Shown here piece after piece: positions 35,597 to 46,857 of a stretch of DNA of 51,301 nt (position 1 is the first letter of the stretch; the number at the start of each line of letters is the position of its first letter). This stretch comes from Cochliopodium minus (Eukaryota; Discosea; Himatismenida; Cochliopodiidae), in NCBI GenBank assembly GCA_024220525.1, contig JAMYWO010000198.1, positions 27,099 to 78,399 of the forward strand, written 5' to 3'. The translations under genes were made by a program, and so were the position numbers. Under the pieces are notes generated by a model. That model saw only the letters and a list, made by a program, of their open reading frames with translations, did no database searches and had not been told where the DNA came from.

Positions 35597-35727
35597 TTTT
35601 TTTTATATTCTTTTTATATTCCATAACCAATCAAACAAGGAATCTTTAAATATCTAAAACAAATTGATCACTAATCAAAGATGATTATATCTTTTTGAAC
35701 CCATTCTGAAAAAAAGAAAATAAAAAA
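35597..35727. promoter_or_regulatory. Divergent promoter region between RCC1 and P-loop ATPase genes
   Basis: Only 131 bp separate two start codons facing away from each other, so both promoters and 5' UTRs must fit here. No TATA-like or other motif stands out in so AT-rich a sequence. Confidence 0.5.
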
Positions 35728-38700
35728 ATGAAAAAATTCAAATTTAAAGCAGTCTCCTCAAAAAATTCATTTTCTTCCAACACTCATAAGTTCCCATTCT
35801 TTCAGAAAAGACAAATGATGATGGGAATTTCCTTCTTCGTCAAGGTAATTGTTTGTTATATCAAGGTTATTTAATTTGAATTGTTCAAAAAAAAAAATAA
35901 ATCAGGTAGGTCTAATCGGAGGAACAACAGCTTTTGTATTCTGGTAAAAATATATTTCCCTCACAATAAAAATATAAAAACTGTCAATAACAAATATATA
36001 TTACCATATTGAAACTCTAATCAAAATTTTGAAACATCCCCAATGAAATATAAAGGATGATGTCCAAAAATATTAAAACAGTTCAAATTTTGTTAGTAAA
36101 AATTTTATGTCCGCTAACAAAGTGTAATATTTGGACATGTCTTATGATTATTGAATAATAAAATGAATTATAATTAATAACAAGTATAGATTCTATACCA
36201 AATATCTTATTCATAAATAAATCGTCCTTTTTCTCAATTTGATATACCTTTTTACCAATCAAGGTACAATAAACTTTCGAGATCTCCATTTGCCCAAATA
36301 AAGAGAATAGAAAAAGTGTTCAGAAAGCCCTTGGATGTAAACATGCCCCACATCTACCTCGAAAGAAAAGATACCGAAGAATTATTGAGAAAACGGTTTC
36401 ACACAACACCTAACGGACCATTGATGATTATAGGACAAGATGGAACTGGGAAAACTTCAATACTTCAAAAAGTAATTTTTGATTTAATTTTTAATTTTTA
36501 ATTTTTAATTATTTTTATTTTTATTAAATTTATTTTCAACTATTTAAATAGGTTTGTCTTGAAAGAGGATGGAAGTATCCCACGGTTTTTGTAGATCTTC
36601 AAAAATATACGATTGATAATCCTGCAGAGTTAATCTTCTCAATAGCCACTGAAATAGGGTAAAAAAAAAAAAGTGCAAAATTATCATTCAATTTTAATCA
36701 TTTGTGAAAATATTTTTGTTGAAATATTTTCTTGGGTTTTAAAGATTTTTGTTAAAAAACAAATTTAATTATCTTTTTTTTTTTTTTTGAATTTTTTATT
36801 TTTTATTTCATTTGAATCAAATTATTAAATCAAAATTTTTAAATTTGTTCATTTTTAATTCTTTATTAATAATTATTTTCAAAAATTTTTATAATTAATT
36901 TAATTTTAATATTAATTTGACTTTTTAACATTTTCCACTTTTTAATTTTTAAAAAAAGATACAAAACGCCAAACGACCAATTTTTATTCAGATGGCTTCT
37001 GAGAGAAAAAGCGTCGAACGAAAGAATTCTCAACAACATTGAAGTAGACAAGTTCCTCGAGTCCCTTATGCTCATGTTGAAAAGAGAGAAGGAGAAAGGC
37101 CATAAGAATGGAATTCCTCTCATCTCCATCTCTGGTTTGGAGGATTGCATGCAGCCTGAGCACTTGCGTTCCATTCTCAAAAACAACGGTGTTGACAATC
37201 CCAAGGATACCGGAAAAATTGCCAAAGACAATAACAAAAACTTGTATTCTTCCCGTAAAAAATTTAAATTATTTTTTTGTAATTTTTGTTTCATTTCTTT
37301 TTTTAATTAATTTTTATTATTTATTTATTATATTTTATTTTTTTCGTAAAATTTATAAATTTTTTTTTCTTTTCTTTTGTTTTTATTTATTTTTTTAAAA
37401 TATGTTATTGATAAATATTTATTTTTTCAATTTATTTAAAAAATTTTCAATTCGTCTTCCTGAATAGAGTTCAAGAAAGTTTTGAATTTTGTAAATTATG
37501 TTACTGACAATCATCTTGCTCACTTTGTGTTTGTGACCACTAACGCTATCTCAGAAGTAAAAAAGCAATTTATTTTTAAAAATAAAAATAAACAATAAAC
37601 AATAAAATTTTGAAATCAAAAAAATCAAAATAAAAAAAGAAAAAAAAAAAAAAATCAAATTTATTGAAAAAAAGTAAAAATAAAAATAAAATATTAAAAA
37701 ATAAAAAAAAATTAATTTAATAGAAAAATTTAAAATAAAACAATATAATAAAAAAATAAAAAATTTAAAAATTTATTTAAAAAAAATAAAAAGGCGATGG
37801 ACACATACTCCCCTTGGAGATTAAGGAGAGAAAGGGTGTGGGTTTACTACCCTAATGATACTTTGGTGAGAAATTATTTGGAGGGACCCGTAAGTAATAG
37901 TCTGCATATTAAAACGAATGGCCACACTTTGTCTCAGCATGAAATCAGTCATCTCATTGAATGTTTGGGTGGTTGTTTGAGTGACATTGATTGTGCCATC
38001 TCTGGTTTTGAAGTAAAAATGAAAAATGAAAAATAAAAAATAAAAATAAAAAATAATAAAAAAATAAAAAAATAAATAATGAAAAAATAAAAAAAAATAA
38101 AAAAATGAAAAATATTAAAAAATAAAAAAATAAAAAAATGAAAGATATTAAAAAATAAAAAAAATAAAAAAATAAAAAAATAAAAAATAAAAAAAAAATA
38201 AAAAATGAAATAAAAATATAAAAATAAATAAAATACACGCCTGACAAAATAAAAAAATAAATAAAGATAAAAATTTAATATTCAATGATTGTATTCAAAC
38301 AATAATAAAAAAATAAAAAAATAAAAAATGAAAAAATAAAAAATTTAATCAATAAATAAAAAAATAAATAAAATAAAATAAATTATTTAAAAATAAAATT
38401 AAATAAAAAAACAAATAAAATTTAAAAATTAAAAATTCATTTTTGTAGAGAGACCTATCGATTTATGATACAGTTGATAGACTTGTTTTGGATTCTAGCA
38501 TTAAAATCACGTATGACATTTTTTTCTTTTTTTTATTGAAAATATTGATTAAAATTTATTTAAATAAAAATTTCAGATCTTTGTTGGAATCTTATTGTAA
38601 CAAAGCACAAGAAAATGAAGGAAACGACAAAGGTAAAAAATAAAAAATAAAAAAAAATAATAATAAAAAAAAAAATAAACAATAAAAAATAAAATAAACA

Positions 38701-39054
38701 ATAATATAAAAAATAAAATAAAATTAAAAAATTAAAAAATAAAAAATTAAAAAAAATAAAAAAAAATAATTTGAATAAAAATTACTAAATGTAATACAAA
38801 AAAAATAATAAGAATTTCACTTTTTGAGTGCATATTTGAGATTATGGGCTTTGGCCGAAATATTGGTGGCATATCAGGGAGGAGTGAAAAGAAATTTTGT
38901 TTTGAGGGAGATTTTTCAGGGGCAGACGAAGGAGCTCTACTCTTACGAGAACGTTTCCATCATCACTACTTTTCCCATCACTGGTGAGCTTTTGCATAAT
39001 GCCGATTTTTTCAAGGACATGCACCTCAATCAAACCGTTGAATCTGTTTTGTAA
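35728..39054 (+). CDS. Membrane-anchored P-loop ATPase
   Basis: 477 residues in ten exons: 35728-35844, 35906-35943, 36264-36471, 36552-36658, 36959-37254, 37468-37556, 37794-38012, 38449-38510, 38577-38632 and 38813-39054 (1434 nt). The first 30 residues are Ser/Lys/Phe-rich and basic, then a single membrane span (about 31-52), a pattern compatible with a mitochondrial or ER anchor. The Walker A motif is GQDGTGKT (about 107-114). PTVFVDLQKY and GIPLISISGLED lie where strands beside the nucleotide usually run, but a clear hhhhDE Walker B is not seen. HFVFVTTNAISE resembles a sensor-1 strand, and a helical C-terminus (LWALAEIL) follows. The overall layout is of STAND/archaeal-ATPase-like proteins. 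Function unknown. A MITE sits in the second intron. Confidence 0.8.
36059..36141. mobile_element. MITE copy A (Tc1/mariner-like TIRs)
   Basis: About 83 bp, inside the second intron of the ATPase gene. Ends GATGTCCAAAAATATT and, inverted, GACATGTCCAAATATTAC. The internal TTTTGTTAG/CTAACAAAG also pairs, so almost the whole element folds on itself. Related to copies at 44009 and 47457. No coding capacity. Confidence 0.8.
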
Positions 39055-39394
39055 ATTTTTTATTTTTTATTTTATTTTTTATTTTTTATTTTTTATTTTT
39101 TATTTTTTATTTTTTATTTTTTATTTATTATTTGTTATTTTTTATTTTTTATTTTTTATTTTTTATTTTTTATTGTTTATTTTTTATTTTTAATTTAATT
39201 TTTAATTTTTATTTTTTATCCATTTTTATTTTTTGTTTTTTATTTTTTATTTTTTTTATTATTTATTAGTTTTTATTTTTTATTTTTTATTTTTTATTTT
39301 TTATTTTTTATTTTTTATTAAAATAATGATAATTTTTTATTTTTTATTTATTATTTTAATCATCATTTTATTATTTTTTATTTTAATAACACAG
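39055..39394. repeat. (TTTTTA)n low-complexity tract
   Basis: Almost entirely TTTTTA units between the ATPase stop codon (39052-39054) and the first acyltransferase exon. The N-terminal 100-150 residues of the acyltransferase should lie here but do not. The tract is a likely place for assembly collapse. Confidence 0.75.
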
Positions 39395-42300
39395 ATGATT
39401 GGAGACTTGCCCATTGTTTGGTAGAGAAGAGGGACAACTATTTTTTTGAACTCAAAACAAAGATCGAGATGCTGTACAGTTACAATGACAATACTCCTGT
39501 TGTTGTTTTATGGTAAAAAATTTTTTTATTTTTTGTTTTATTTTTTATTTTGATTTATATTCTTAATATTTTTATTTTTTATTTTTTATTTTTTATTTTT
39601 TATTTTTTATTTTTTATTTTATTTTTTATTTTATTTTGTCAAGTCATTCAATGGGAAACAGAACATTCATGTACTTCTTGCAATGGATGAAGTCCAACTA
39701 CCCATCAAATGGCCAAGAATGGATAGACACTCACATCCACACTTTCTTAGGTAAATTTTTTTTATTAAAATTTGTTTTTATTGATTTTTTTAAAAAAATT
39801 TTTTCTTTAAATTTTTTATGATTAATTTTATATTTTATTATCTTTTTAAAAATTATTTAATTTTTGTTAATGTATATTTTAAAAATTTATTTTATTTAAA
39901 GATTTTGTTATCTTTTCTTTAATTTTTAATATTTAAAATTATTTTTTTCATAATTATTTTATTTTATTGTAATTTTTTATTTTTTTTAATAATTTTTTTT
40001 TTTTTTTTATTTTATCTATTTTATTTAATTTATTTTTTTCCAGCTGTCGGAGCACCATTTTTGGGATCTTCTAAAGCGATAAAGGCTGCTACAGTTGGGG
40101 ACAGATTGGGTTTGGAAGCTCTTTTAGATGAAACAGAGGGATTTAAATTTGGAAGCTCCCTTTCTTCTGGTCCTGGTCTCTTACCCATTTCTTATTCTTT
40201 TCGTAAAAAATCTATTTATTTTTATTTATTTTTGTTTATTTTTAATTATTCTTGTTTATTTTTAATTATTTTTATTTATTTTTTATTAATTTCCTTTTTC
40301 CCTAATTTTCAATTTTATTGTTTCTTTTTTTTTTTTTTTTTTTGGTATTTTTTATTTTATTTTATTCATTTCTATTTCATTTTTTATTGATATTAAAAAA
40401 AATTTTTCAATCTATATCTTTTTAATTATTAAAATGCTTTAATAATTTCTATTTATTAATATTTTTTAAAAATTTTTATTTTATTTGTTTAAATTAATTT
40501 CTTTTTTATTATATTATTTTTAAAAATGCATTAAATATTTCATTAATTATTTATTTTATATTCAATTTTAATAATTTGTTTTTAATTATTTAAATTTTTT
40601 ATTTTAATTTATTATTTTTTTTTATTGAATAATTAGATTTTGAAAGCGACGTGGAAGAAAAAATGAAGAATTTTTGTTTCATAAAAGTAGCAAAGAATAA
40701 CAGCGAAGACATCCTTTCCTCTTATCAGCCCATTTCCATCCCCGAAATCACAACAAAGTGCAATTCAAGCAAAATGTTAAATTGGTTCGATGATTACTTT
40801 CTCAAAGATCCCATTTATGGAGGTAAAAAAATTTTTAAATAAAAAATAAATAAAAAAATAAAAAATAAAAAATAAAACATAAAAATAAAAATAAAAATAA
40901 AAAATGAAATAAATAATAGTATTAAGAAAATAAAAATAAAAAATAAAAAACAAAAAATTCTAAAAATATATAATAAAAATAAAAAAATAAAAATAAAAAA
41001 CAATAAAAAAAAAATAATAAATAATAAAATAAAAACAAAACGAAAAAATGAAATAAAATTAAAAATTAAAAAATTACAAGTAAAAAATATTTAATAAAAA
41101 ATAAAATTAAAAAAAAGTATATTAAATGAAATTAAAATGGTAATTAATAAGAAATATTAAATAAAAAATTATAAAAATCTGAAATAAAAAATAAAAAATA
41201 AAAAATTCATTTTTTAATATCTTTATTTTGTAGGAGATACCAAGAATGACAAAGAATTGGAAAATCTCAGAATTGCTAAGGCTCCTCCTGTTAAAAGACT
41301 AGTAACAAAAAAAATAAATTATTTTTTGATTAATTAAAACATCATTCAAAATTTTGAAAAAAAAAAAAAAAAAAAACAGGTTCACATTTATGGAATTAAT
41401 TTAAGTAAAAAATTTCATTAAATTTAATGACAAATTATATTCATTCTAATTATATTTTTTAAAAAAAAGATACAGAAATCAAGTATTTGGTAAAAATTTT
41501 TGACATTTTTTAATTTTTTAATTTTTTAATTTTATATTTTAATTTTAATTTTTAAAAATGCTTCTCATTAATTTTTTTATTTTTTTTTTAAAAAGTTTTC
41601 TCCACACAAAGACGGAAAAGAAGAAAAGATAGTTTTGAGTAAAGTGAGTGGAAAATTAAAAAATGGGTACAAACTATCTACATTATTTTATATTTTTAAA
41701 ATTTTTTAAAATTTTTTTAATTTTTTAAAATTTTTTAATTTTTTAAAAAAAAAAAGTTATGTCGTTAAAAACGGGATTGTTTATGAAACAAAAAACACTT
41801 CACAAGCGTCAATCAACAGGAACTTTGGCTCTGTTGGGAAAAGATCAGGAGATGGAACTGTAAATAAAAAAATTATTTTCAAAATAATTTTTATTAAATT
41901 TTTTTTGATTTTTTTAATTTTTATTTAATTTTATTTAATTTTTTCATTTTTTATTTTATTTTATTTTATTTTTTATCAATTTTTTAATAGGTGAGCTATG
42001 CTTCGTTGAATTATTCTTCAAATTGGAAGGGACAAATAGAACATTTGTTGAACATAGAAATAGAGGGTGCGGAGCACAGATCAATTCTCAATTCTCGTGT
42101 CTTCTTCAAAAACGTCATCGAAATACTTTCTGGTAAATAACAGATAGAAAAAAAATTCAAATTTAAAAAATAAAAATGAAAATAGAAATAAAATAAAAAT
42201 AAAAAATATTCAAAAAAAATTGATAAAAAATTTAATAAAAAAAAAATTAGAAAAAAATAATAAATTTTAAAATGAATTTTTTTTAATAGGAAGCTACAAC

Positions 42301-42855
42301 TACCCTAGCGAACCAAGCAACAAAATGATACCTTCACTGGAATCAGAACCTTTGGCTCTGAAAATTATTTCACAAAGCAACGATATCCCTCCCCACCTCA
42401 AAAACAACTCCAACACTTCTGATCTCAACCACCACGTTTCTCCCTCTTCTACGAATTCTGTCTCCACCTCCCATCAAATAGTACCTCTCCATATTAATGA
42501 TCCATACAATGACAATTCTTCAAATAACAACGGAAATGTCAATAAATTTAAAAATAAATTTAAAAATAATATTAATGAAAACAACATAAATTCTCCTCAA
42601 AACAACCAAATTTCTTATAATCCTTTTAATAACAACAATGTTCTCCAAAATCCTCAGAACCTCACTCTGAATCCTCCTAATCAAGTCAACACCATCAATA
42701 ATAATGATTATGAAAACCCTCAAAACAATGACGGTAACAACTCCAATCCTCAAACAAACGTTAACATCCAAACCTACCAAAGTGTATCATACCTTCCTTA
42801 TAAAGACAACGACAATCCTCCAAGCAATCCTCAAACAAACCCTCAAAATTTTTGA
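39395..42855 (+). CDS. LCAT/PDAT-family acyltransferase, N-terminus missing
   Basis: Lecithin:cholesterol/phospholipid:diacylglycerol acyltransferase family, moving an acyl chain from a phospholipid to a lipid alcohol at ER or storage membranes. Exons: 39395-39512, 39644-39750, 40044-40202, 40637-40822, 41234-41301, 41380-41404 (25 nt), 41470-41489 (20 nt), 41596-41666, 41757-41859, 41991-42132 and 42290-42855; all phases agree. DDWRL, the nucleophile elbow CHSMGN (usually GHSMG), GAPFLGS, GDGTVSYASL (acid residue) and EHRSIL (His) fit the family's catalytic triad. The oxyanion/lid N-terminal part is absent; only simple repeat lies upstream. The last 150 residues are an Asn/Pro/Gln-rich disordered tail. 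Confidence 0.85.
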
Positions 42856-43017
42856 CAATAATTTTATTTAAAAACAAGGAAATATTAAAAAAATTTCTTT
42901 AAAATGTTTAAAAAATAAAAAAAGGTTTAAAATCCTTTTGAAGATAAAATAAATATTTGTTTTTAATTAATCAGTTTAAAAAAAAAAATAAATACAGAAA
43001 AACAAAAAACGTAAAAA
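42856..43017. other. Short spacer between convergent genes
   Basis: AT-rich 162-bp spacer between the stops of the acyltransferase and RRP40. No gene. Confidence 0.5.
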
Positions 43018-44564
43018 TCAAATGGTGAAGCTAGAAGAGTTTTTGTTATGTTGTTGAAGCAACTTTTCGACCAACTGATTGATCTGGCTCTCATTCAAAA
43101 ACTCCGAGTGCAAAAGAATGTTGGAAATGACAAAGGTGTGTACATTAGAATCGCTGTGGATCCAGACCCTACCATTGACGCCCACAGCAATTTCGTAGGC
43201 AAATTTGTTGCCGAGTGCCTTGAGGGCGGTGTTGTTTTGGGAGAGGAGAGATTTGGCTTGGGAGAGGGAACATTGGATCATGTAACCTTTTTTGAGAACT
43301 CCAAACCCTGCGCTTTTTCCTTTCAAAAAAAATTTTAGACAATCTTTTAAAAAGACTACTAACAAAAATAAACAAATATATTTATATGGGGAATATATTC
43401 ATTCAAACACAAAAATAAACAAATTTTTTTAATTCAGAAAAAGAATTATTTCTTATAAACAATAAAATTTAATTTTAAAAAATAAAATTTTTCAAGTAGA
43501 TATTAAAAAATAAAAAATCTAAAAAAAAAACAAATTTCAATAAAAATATTTCAAAAAAAAAGTCAAAAGATGAGCAAAACAAATTTGATTTTTTTCAAAA
43601 TAAAAATAAAAAATATTCAAAAATAATAATAAAAAATAAAAAAAAAAATTGATAAATTAAATTTTTGATTAATGAATAAAAAATAAAAAAAAAATTTTAA
43701 AACCTTTTGAATTAACACAACTTAATTCAGGCTCCAAATCTTTATTAGAGACTACAATTTGAGCATAAACCAACTCACCTACTTTGAGATCAGGCCTGTT
43801 TCTCTTGGTGGCTCCTTCGAACTTGAGGAAGTCGAGTTTAGCCTTTTGTGCGCAACCGATGTCCACTATAAATTCTTCAATGGATCTTCCTGTGATCACT
43901 CCTATCACCAAATCGTCTTTGCAAGGGGTGTACTAAAAAAAATTAAAAATTTTTAAAAGAATTCAATAAGATAAATTTAAAATTGGATTGTGATGATATT
44001 TTTATTTTGGGATTTCCAAAAATATTACAACACTTTAAATTTTGTTTGTAAAAATTTTATATCCCGCTAAAAAAGTTGTAATATTTGGACATGTCTATCA
44101 GAATTTGAAAATTTTTTTTGAGAATATACTCCATATAATTTCGATCAATTTTTATATCTCAAAATAAGATACTATTTATTGATCAATAAGATCCAAATTA
44201 GATCTGATATCATGGGTATAAATTTTTTGAAATATTTTATTGAGGAAATATTGAAGAATTAAAATAATTTTATAATGCGAATGAATTCAATATATTTGAA
44301 GGATTATTGTTGATTTATTTTACCTTTTTTTGAATACTTTCAACCCAATAAGTATTTGGAGATTTATAAAATAATATACCTTTAAAGATGATTTGTTTTT
44401 TAGAATGTTATATAAGAATGAAAGATAGATATTTCATTACCAGGTTTGGTGGCAACTATATTATTCTGCATTTGCATCAATCCATTACCCAATTTATAGT
44501 TCTCATTCTCTTCAGTTTTTAATTCAATGATTTTTTCACCTGGCAAAACCAATTTCTTATTCAT
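43018..44564 (-). CDS. RRP40: Exosome cap subunit Rrp40 (EXOSC3)
   Basis: S1/KH RNA-binding cap subunit of the RNA exosome, acting in 3'-5' RNA decay and rRNA processing. Four exons, 44564-44441, 44379-44324, 43932-43704 and 43319-43018, total 711 nt, 236 residues. The N-terminal MNKKLVLPGEKI and the exosome N-domain come first. The S1 part YTPCKDDLVIGVITGRS...VDIG and the near-invariant FEGATKRNRP follow. The KH part has GFGVLKKGYMIQCSLSQ and the diagnostic EIAVGVNGRVWI. The C-terminus is helical. A MITE (44009-44095) lies in the intron before exon 3. Confidence 0.94.
44009..44095. mobile_element. MITE copy B (Tc1/mariner-like TIRs)
   Basis: About 87 bp, inside an RRP40 intron. GGGATTTCCAAAAATATT at one end and, inverted, GACATGTCCAAATATTAC at the other. 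Internal arms match copies A and C. The right flank is TA; the left flank has lost it or drifted. Confidence 0.8.
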
Positions 44565-44681
44565 TTCTTCCTTTTTTTTTATTATTTATTCCCCTTGTAT
44601 TATATTTGAAAATCCTTTTTCTTTCACCAGCTTTATTTTTGATATGCCTTTTCATAAAACACTGAAAATAATAAATAAAAA

Positions 44682-46169
44682 ATGAAGGGAATCACAATTT
44701 TCTTATTATTGGTTATTCTGAATTGTGTATTGTCTACTAATAGCACAGATAACAAATTTTTTAGAAAGAAAGTTGGAAGACAATTTGCAACTGAAGAAAA
44801 AAGATTTGTAAAAACAACAAATAAATACAAGTTCAAAACTAAAATCAAATATATCTTTTAAAATAGACTATATACTCAAAGCTTCCTTGCTTTGTTTTTT
44901 TCCAACAACATGGTAACTTCTTTTCTTGAATTTTAAACTGTAAATAAAATTCAATTTTTTAAAAACAAAAAACAAGTCATTTTGTCACAAGCAGATGGAA
45001 ATCCAGATTGTTTACCTGTTAGTCCATCAACAGGATTCCCTAACAACAATTTAAATGCACATTTTGTTTGTACAGATGTGCCAAGAAAAATTGAAATAAA
45101 TCATGATCACCATGATCACGATGATGACGATGATCATGATCCACATGGAGATGATCATCATCACAATCATCATTATCACGATGATGACGATGACGATAAT
45201 CACCATCATCGTCATGGATATCACTACGATGATGACGATGAAGATAAAAAAAAGAGAAAATTTGTAAATAAACAAGCAGCTTCTCAAAAAATCTCTGTAT
45301 TGTCTGGTCATGCTCCCATTTTCCATTCAAAGCCAAAAGATAATTCAAGATCAAAGGATTTTTCTCAATCCACACCACAGAAAAATCCTGTGGTTATTGT
45401 AACAGAACCCATCCAATCGGATGTTGAAAAAGAACAAAATAGTAACGAGGAGGCAGTGAATAACATCAAAATCAAAACTGATCAAAGCAAAAAACATCCA
45501 CATCAGAATGATTATCCTCATTCTTCTTTTTCTATCAATCAACAACAATTCTATCAACATGAAGAAGAACCTGATCCTCCAAAATATCAAGAAAAGCCAA
45601 AAAAACAAAAAAATAACAAACAAGGAAAACATAATAACAAGCATGGAAAGCATGGAAATGGATATAACAATCATAACGACCATCATGACCATCATGAAGA
45701 TCATCATGAATATTATGAAGAAGATTGGTCACCAAATGGTCCAAGGGATTATCAATCAGTCATTACATTGACAGAAGGTAAAAATTTCAAAGATAAATCA
45801 AAAGATAAAGAGTATTTACCCAATATTATTCAAATATATTTTAATGAATCCAAAATATTAATCTTTATTTCAAAATATATAGTTTTTACTGGCAATGATG
45901 AAGTTGCTGGAAGATATGACTCGACTTATTTTGTTTCATTTGTTCCCCAAGCTCCTTTCGCTTCTGATTCCAATTATGTCTATGTTGCTCCAAGCTGTTT
46001 TACAGCAGATCCAACAACATGTACCAATAATCTTCTCACGACTCAAGATGGTTATTATACAGCTAATACCAGAGTATTTCTTGAAGTCAATGGAGCATTG
46101 ATAAATACTTGTAATCCTTCTTGCTTCTATATTTCTCAATCTCCATATATTTTGTGCACACCTTCATAA
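44682..46169 (+). CDS. His/Asp-rich secreted protein with C-terminal Cys-rich domain
   Basis: Model: 44682-44724 spliced to 44977-45777 and 45883-46169, 376 residues. The first exon supplies MKGITIFLLLVIL, and splicing to FILSQA completes a signal peptide before DGNPDC. Residues about 55-110 are mostly His and Asp (HDHHDHDDDDDHD, DDHHHNHHYHDDDDDD), and a second His-rich block lies near 240. Such runs bind Zn, Cu, Ni or Ca. The last about 95 residues are a Ser/Thr/Tyr-rich domain with five or six Cys (APSCFTADPTTC, NTCNPSC). The 45778-45882 intron has no stop and is 105 nt long, so it could equally be exon. The first intron's GTGTAT donor is weak. Without that splice, 44682-44861 would be a separate 59-residue secreted basic peptide. 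Confidence 0.6.
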
Positions 46170-46378
46170 TATAATATTAAAATTTTTAATTTTTCGATCA
46201 TTTCATTCTTTAGAATTGATTTATAAATTAGGACAGCAATGCACTGATGATTTTTTCAATATTTTTTTTTTTAAATTGATATAAATTTAAAATTATGTCA
46301 CATTTGGGATCTTATAATGGTTGTAAATGAAAATATAAGGATAGTTTTATCATTCTTTTTATGTTAAAAGGATATAAT

Positions 46379-46728
46379 TTAATTTTGATTGTTATTTCTT
46401 GGTGTATTATCATTATTGCTGAATGTTTCTTGGATGAATTTTGCTTGTTTGATTTTGGTAGAATATTTGATTTGATAATCGGATCCTTTATTAACCATCC
46501 ATTCTCCAACTGAAAGATATTTATCCACATAATTTCTTACACTTTGATTGCTGATTGATTTGGTGATTTCTTTATTGGATACACCACTAGCCCTGGAAAC
46601 ACCAGCAAAGAATCCACTCAATAATACAGCATCAAAAAGATATCCCCACAAACCTTTAAATTTGATTGGAAGGAAAAAAAAAAAATGGATATCAAAACAA
46701 TTGGGAATCATGGTTAAATTTTACCCAT
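46379..46728 (-). CDS. DUF1748-like small protein, paralogue 1
   Basis: 92 residues. The coding start is ATG-G (46728-46725), a 4-nt first coding exon, then a 71-bp intron and exon 46653-46379. The splice gives MGLWGYLFDAVLLSGFF, matching the start of paralogue 2. The motifs FDAVLLS...AGVSRASG and YLSVGEWMV fit the DUF1748 family of small eukaryotic proteins. A hydrophobic N-terminal helix suggests membrane association. If the splice is not used, an in-frame upstream ATG (46711) gives a longer, unlikely 110-residue form. The C-terminus is Asn-rich. Confidence 0.75.
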
Positions 46729-46857
46729 AATAATAATTTGAAATTTAAAACGATTTTTTTTTTTTTTATTATTTAAAAATAAATCAACAAAATTATTCAC
46801 AAAAAAGTCAAATTATTAATAACATTTTAATTTAATCTTTTCTTTCAACAATTATAA

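Noticed and set aside
36866-37294. 142-codon minus-strand ORF opposite the ATPase gene
   Set aside because: It is antisense to a spliced exon whose plus-strand frame matches the rest of the protein.
39055-39394. CRISPR-like regular repeat
   Set aside because: Units are 6-7 bp TTTTTA with no unique spacers. It is a eukaryotic microsatellite.
35728-42855. Fusion of the P-loop ATPase and the acyltransferase
   Set aside because: The ATPase frame ends in TAA at 39052-39054 with a complete length of 478 codons. No donor there splices in phase to the 39395 acceptor.
45040-45744. Several antisense ORFs over the His/Asp-rich gene
   Set aside because: Repeated GAT/CAT codons are open on several frames and both strands. 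Only the plus frame has a signal peptide and a non-repetitive Cys-rich end.
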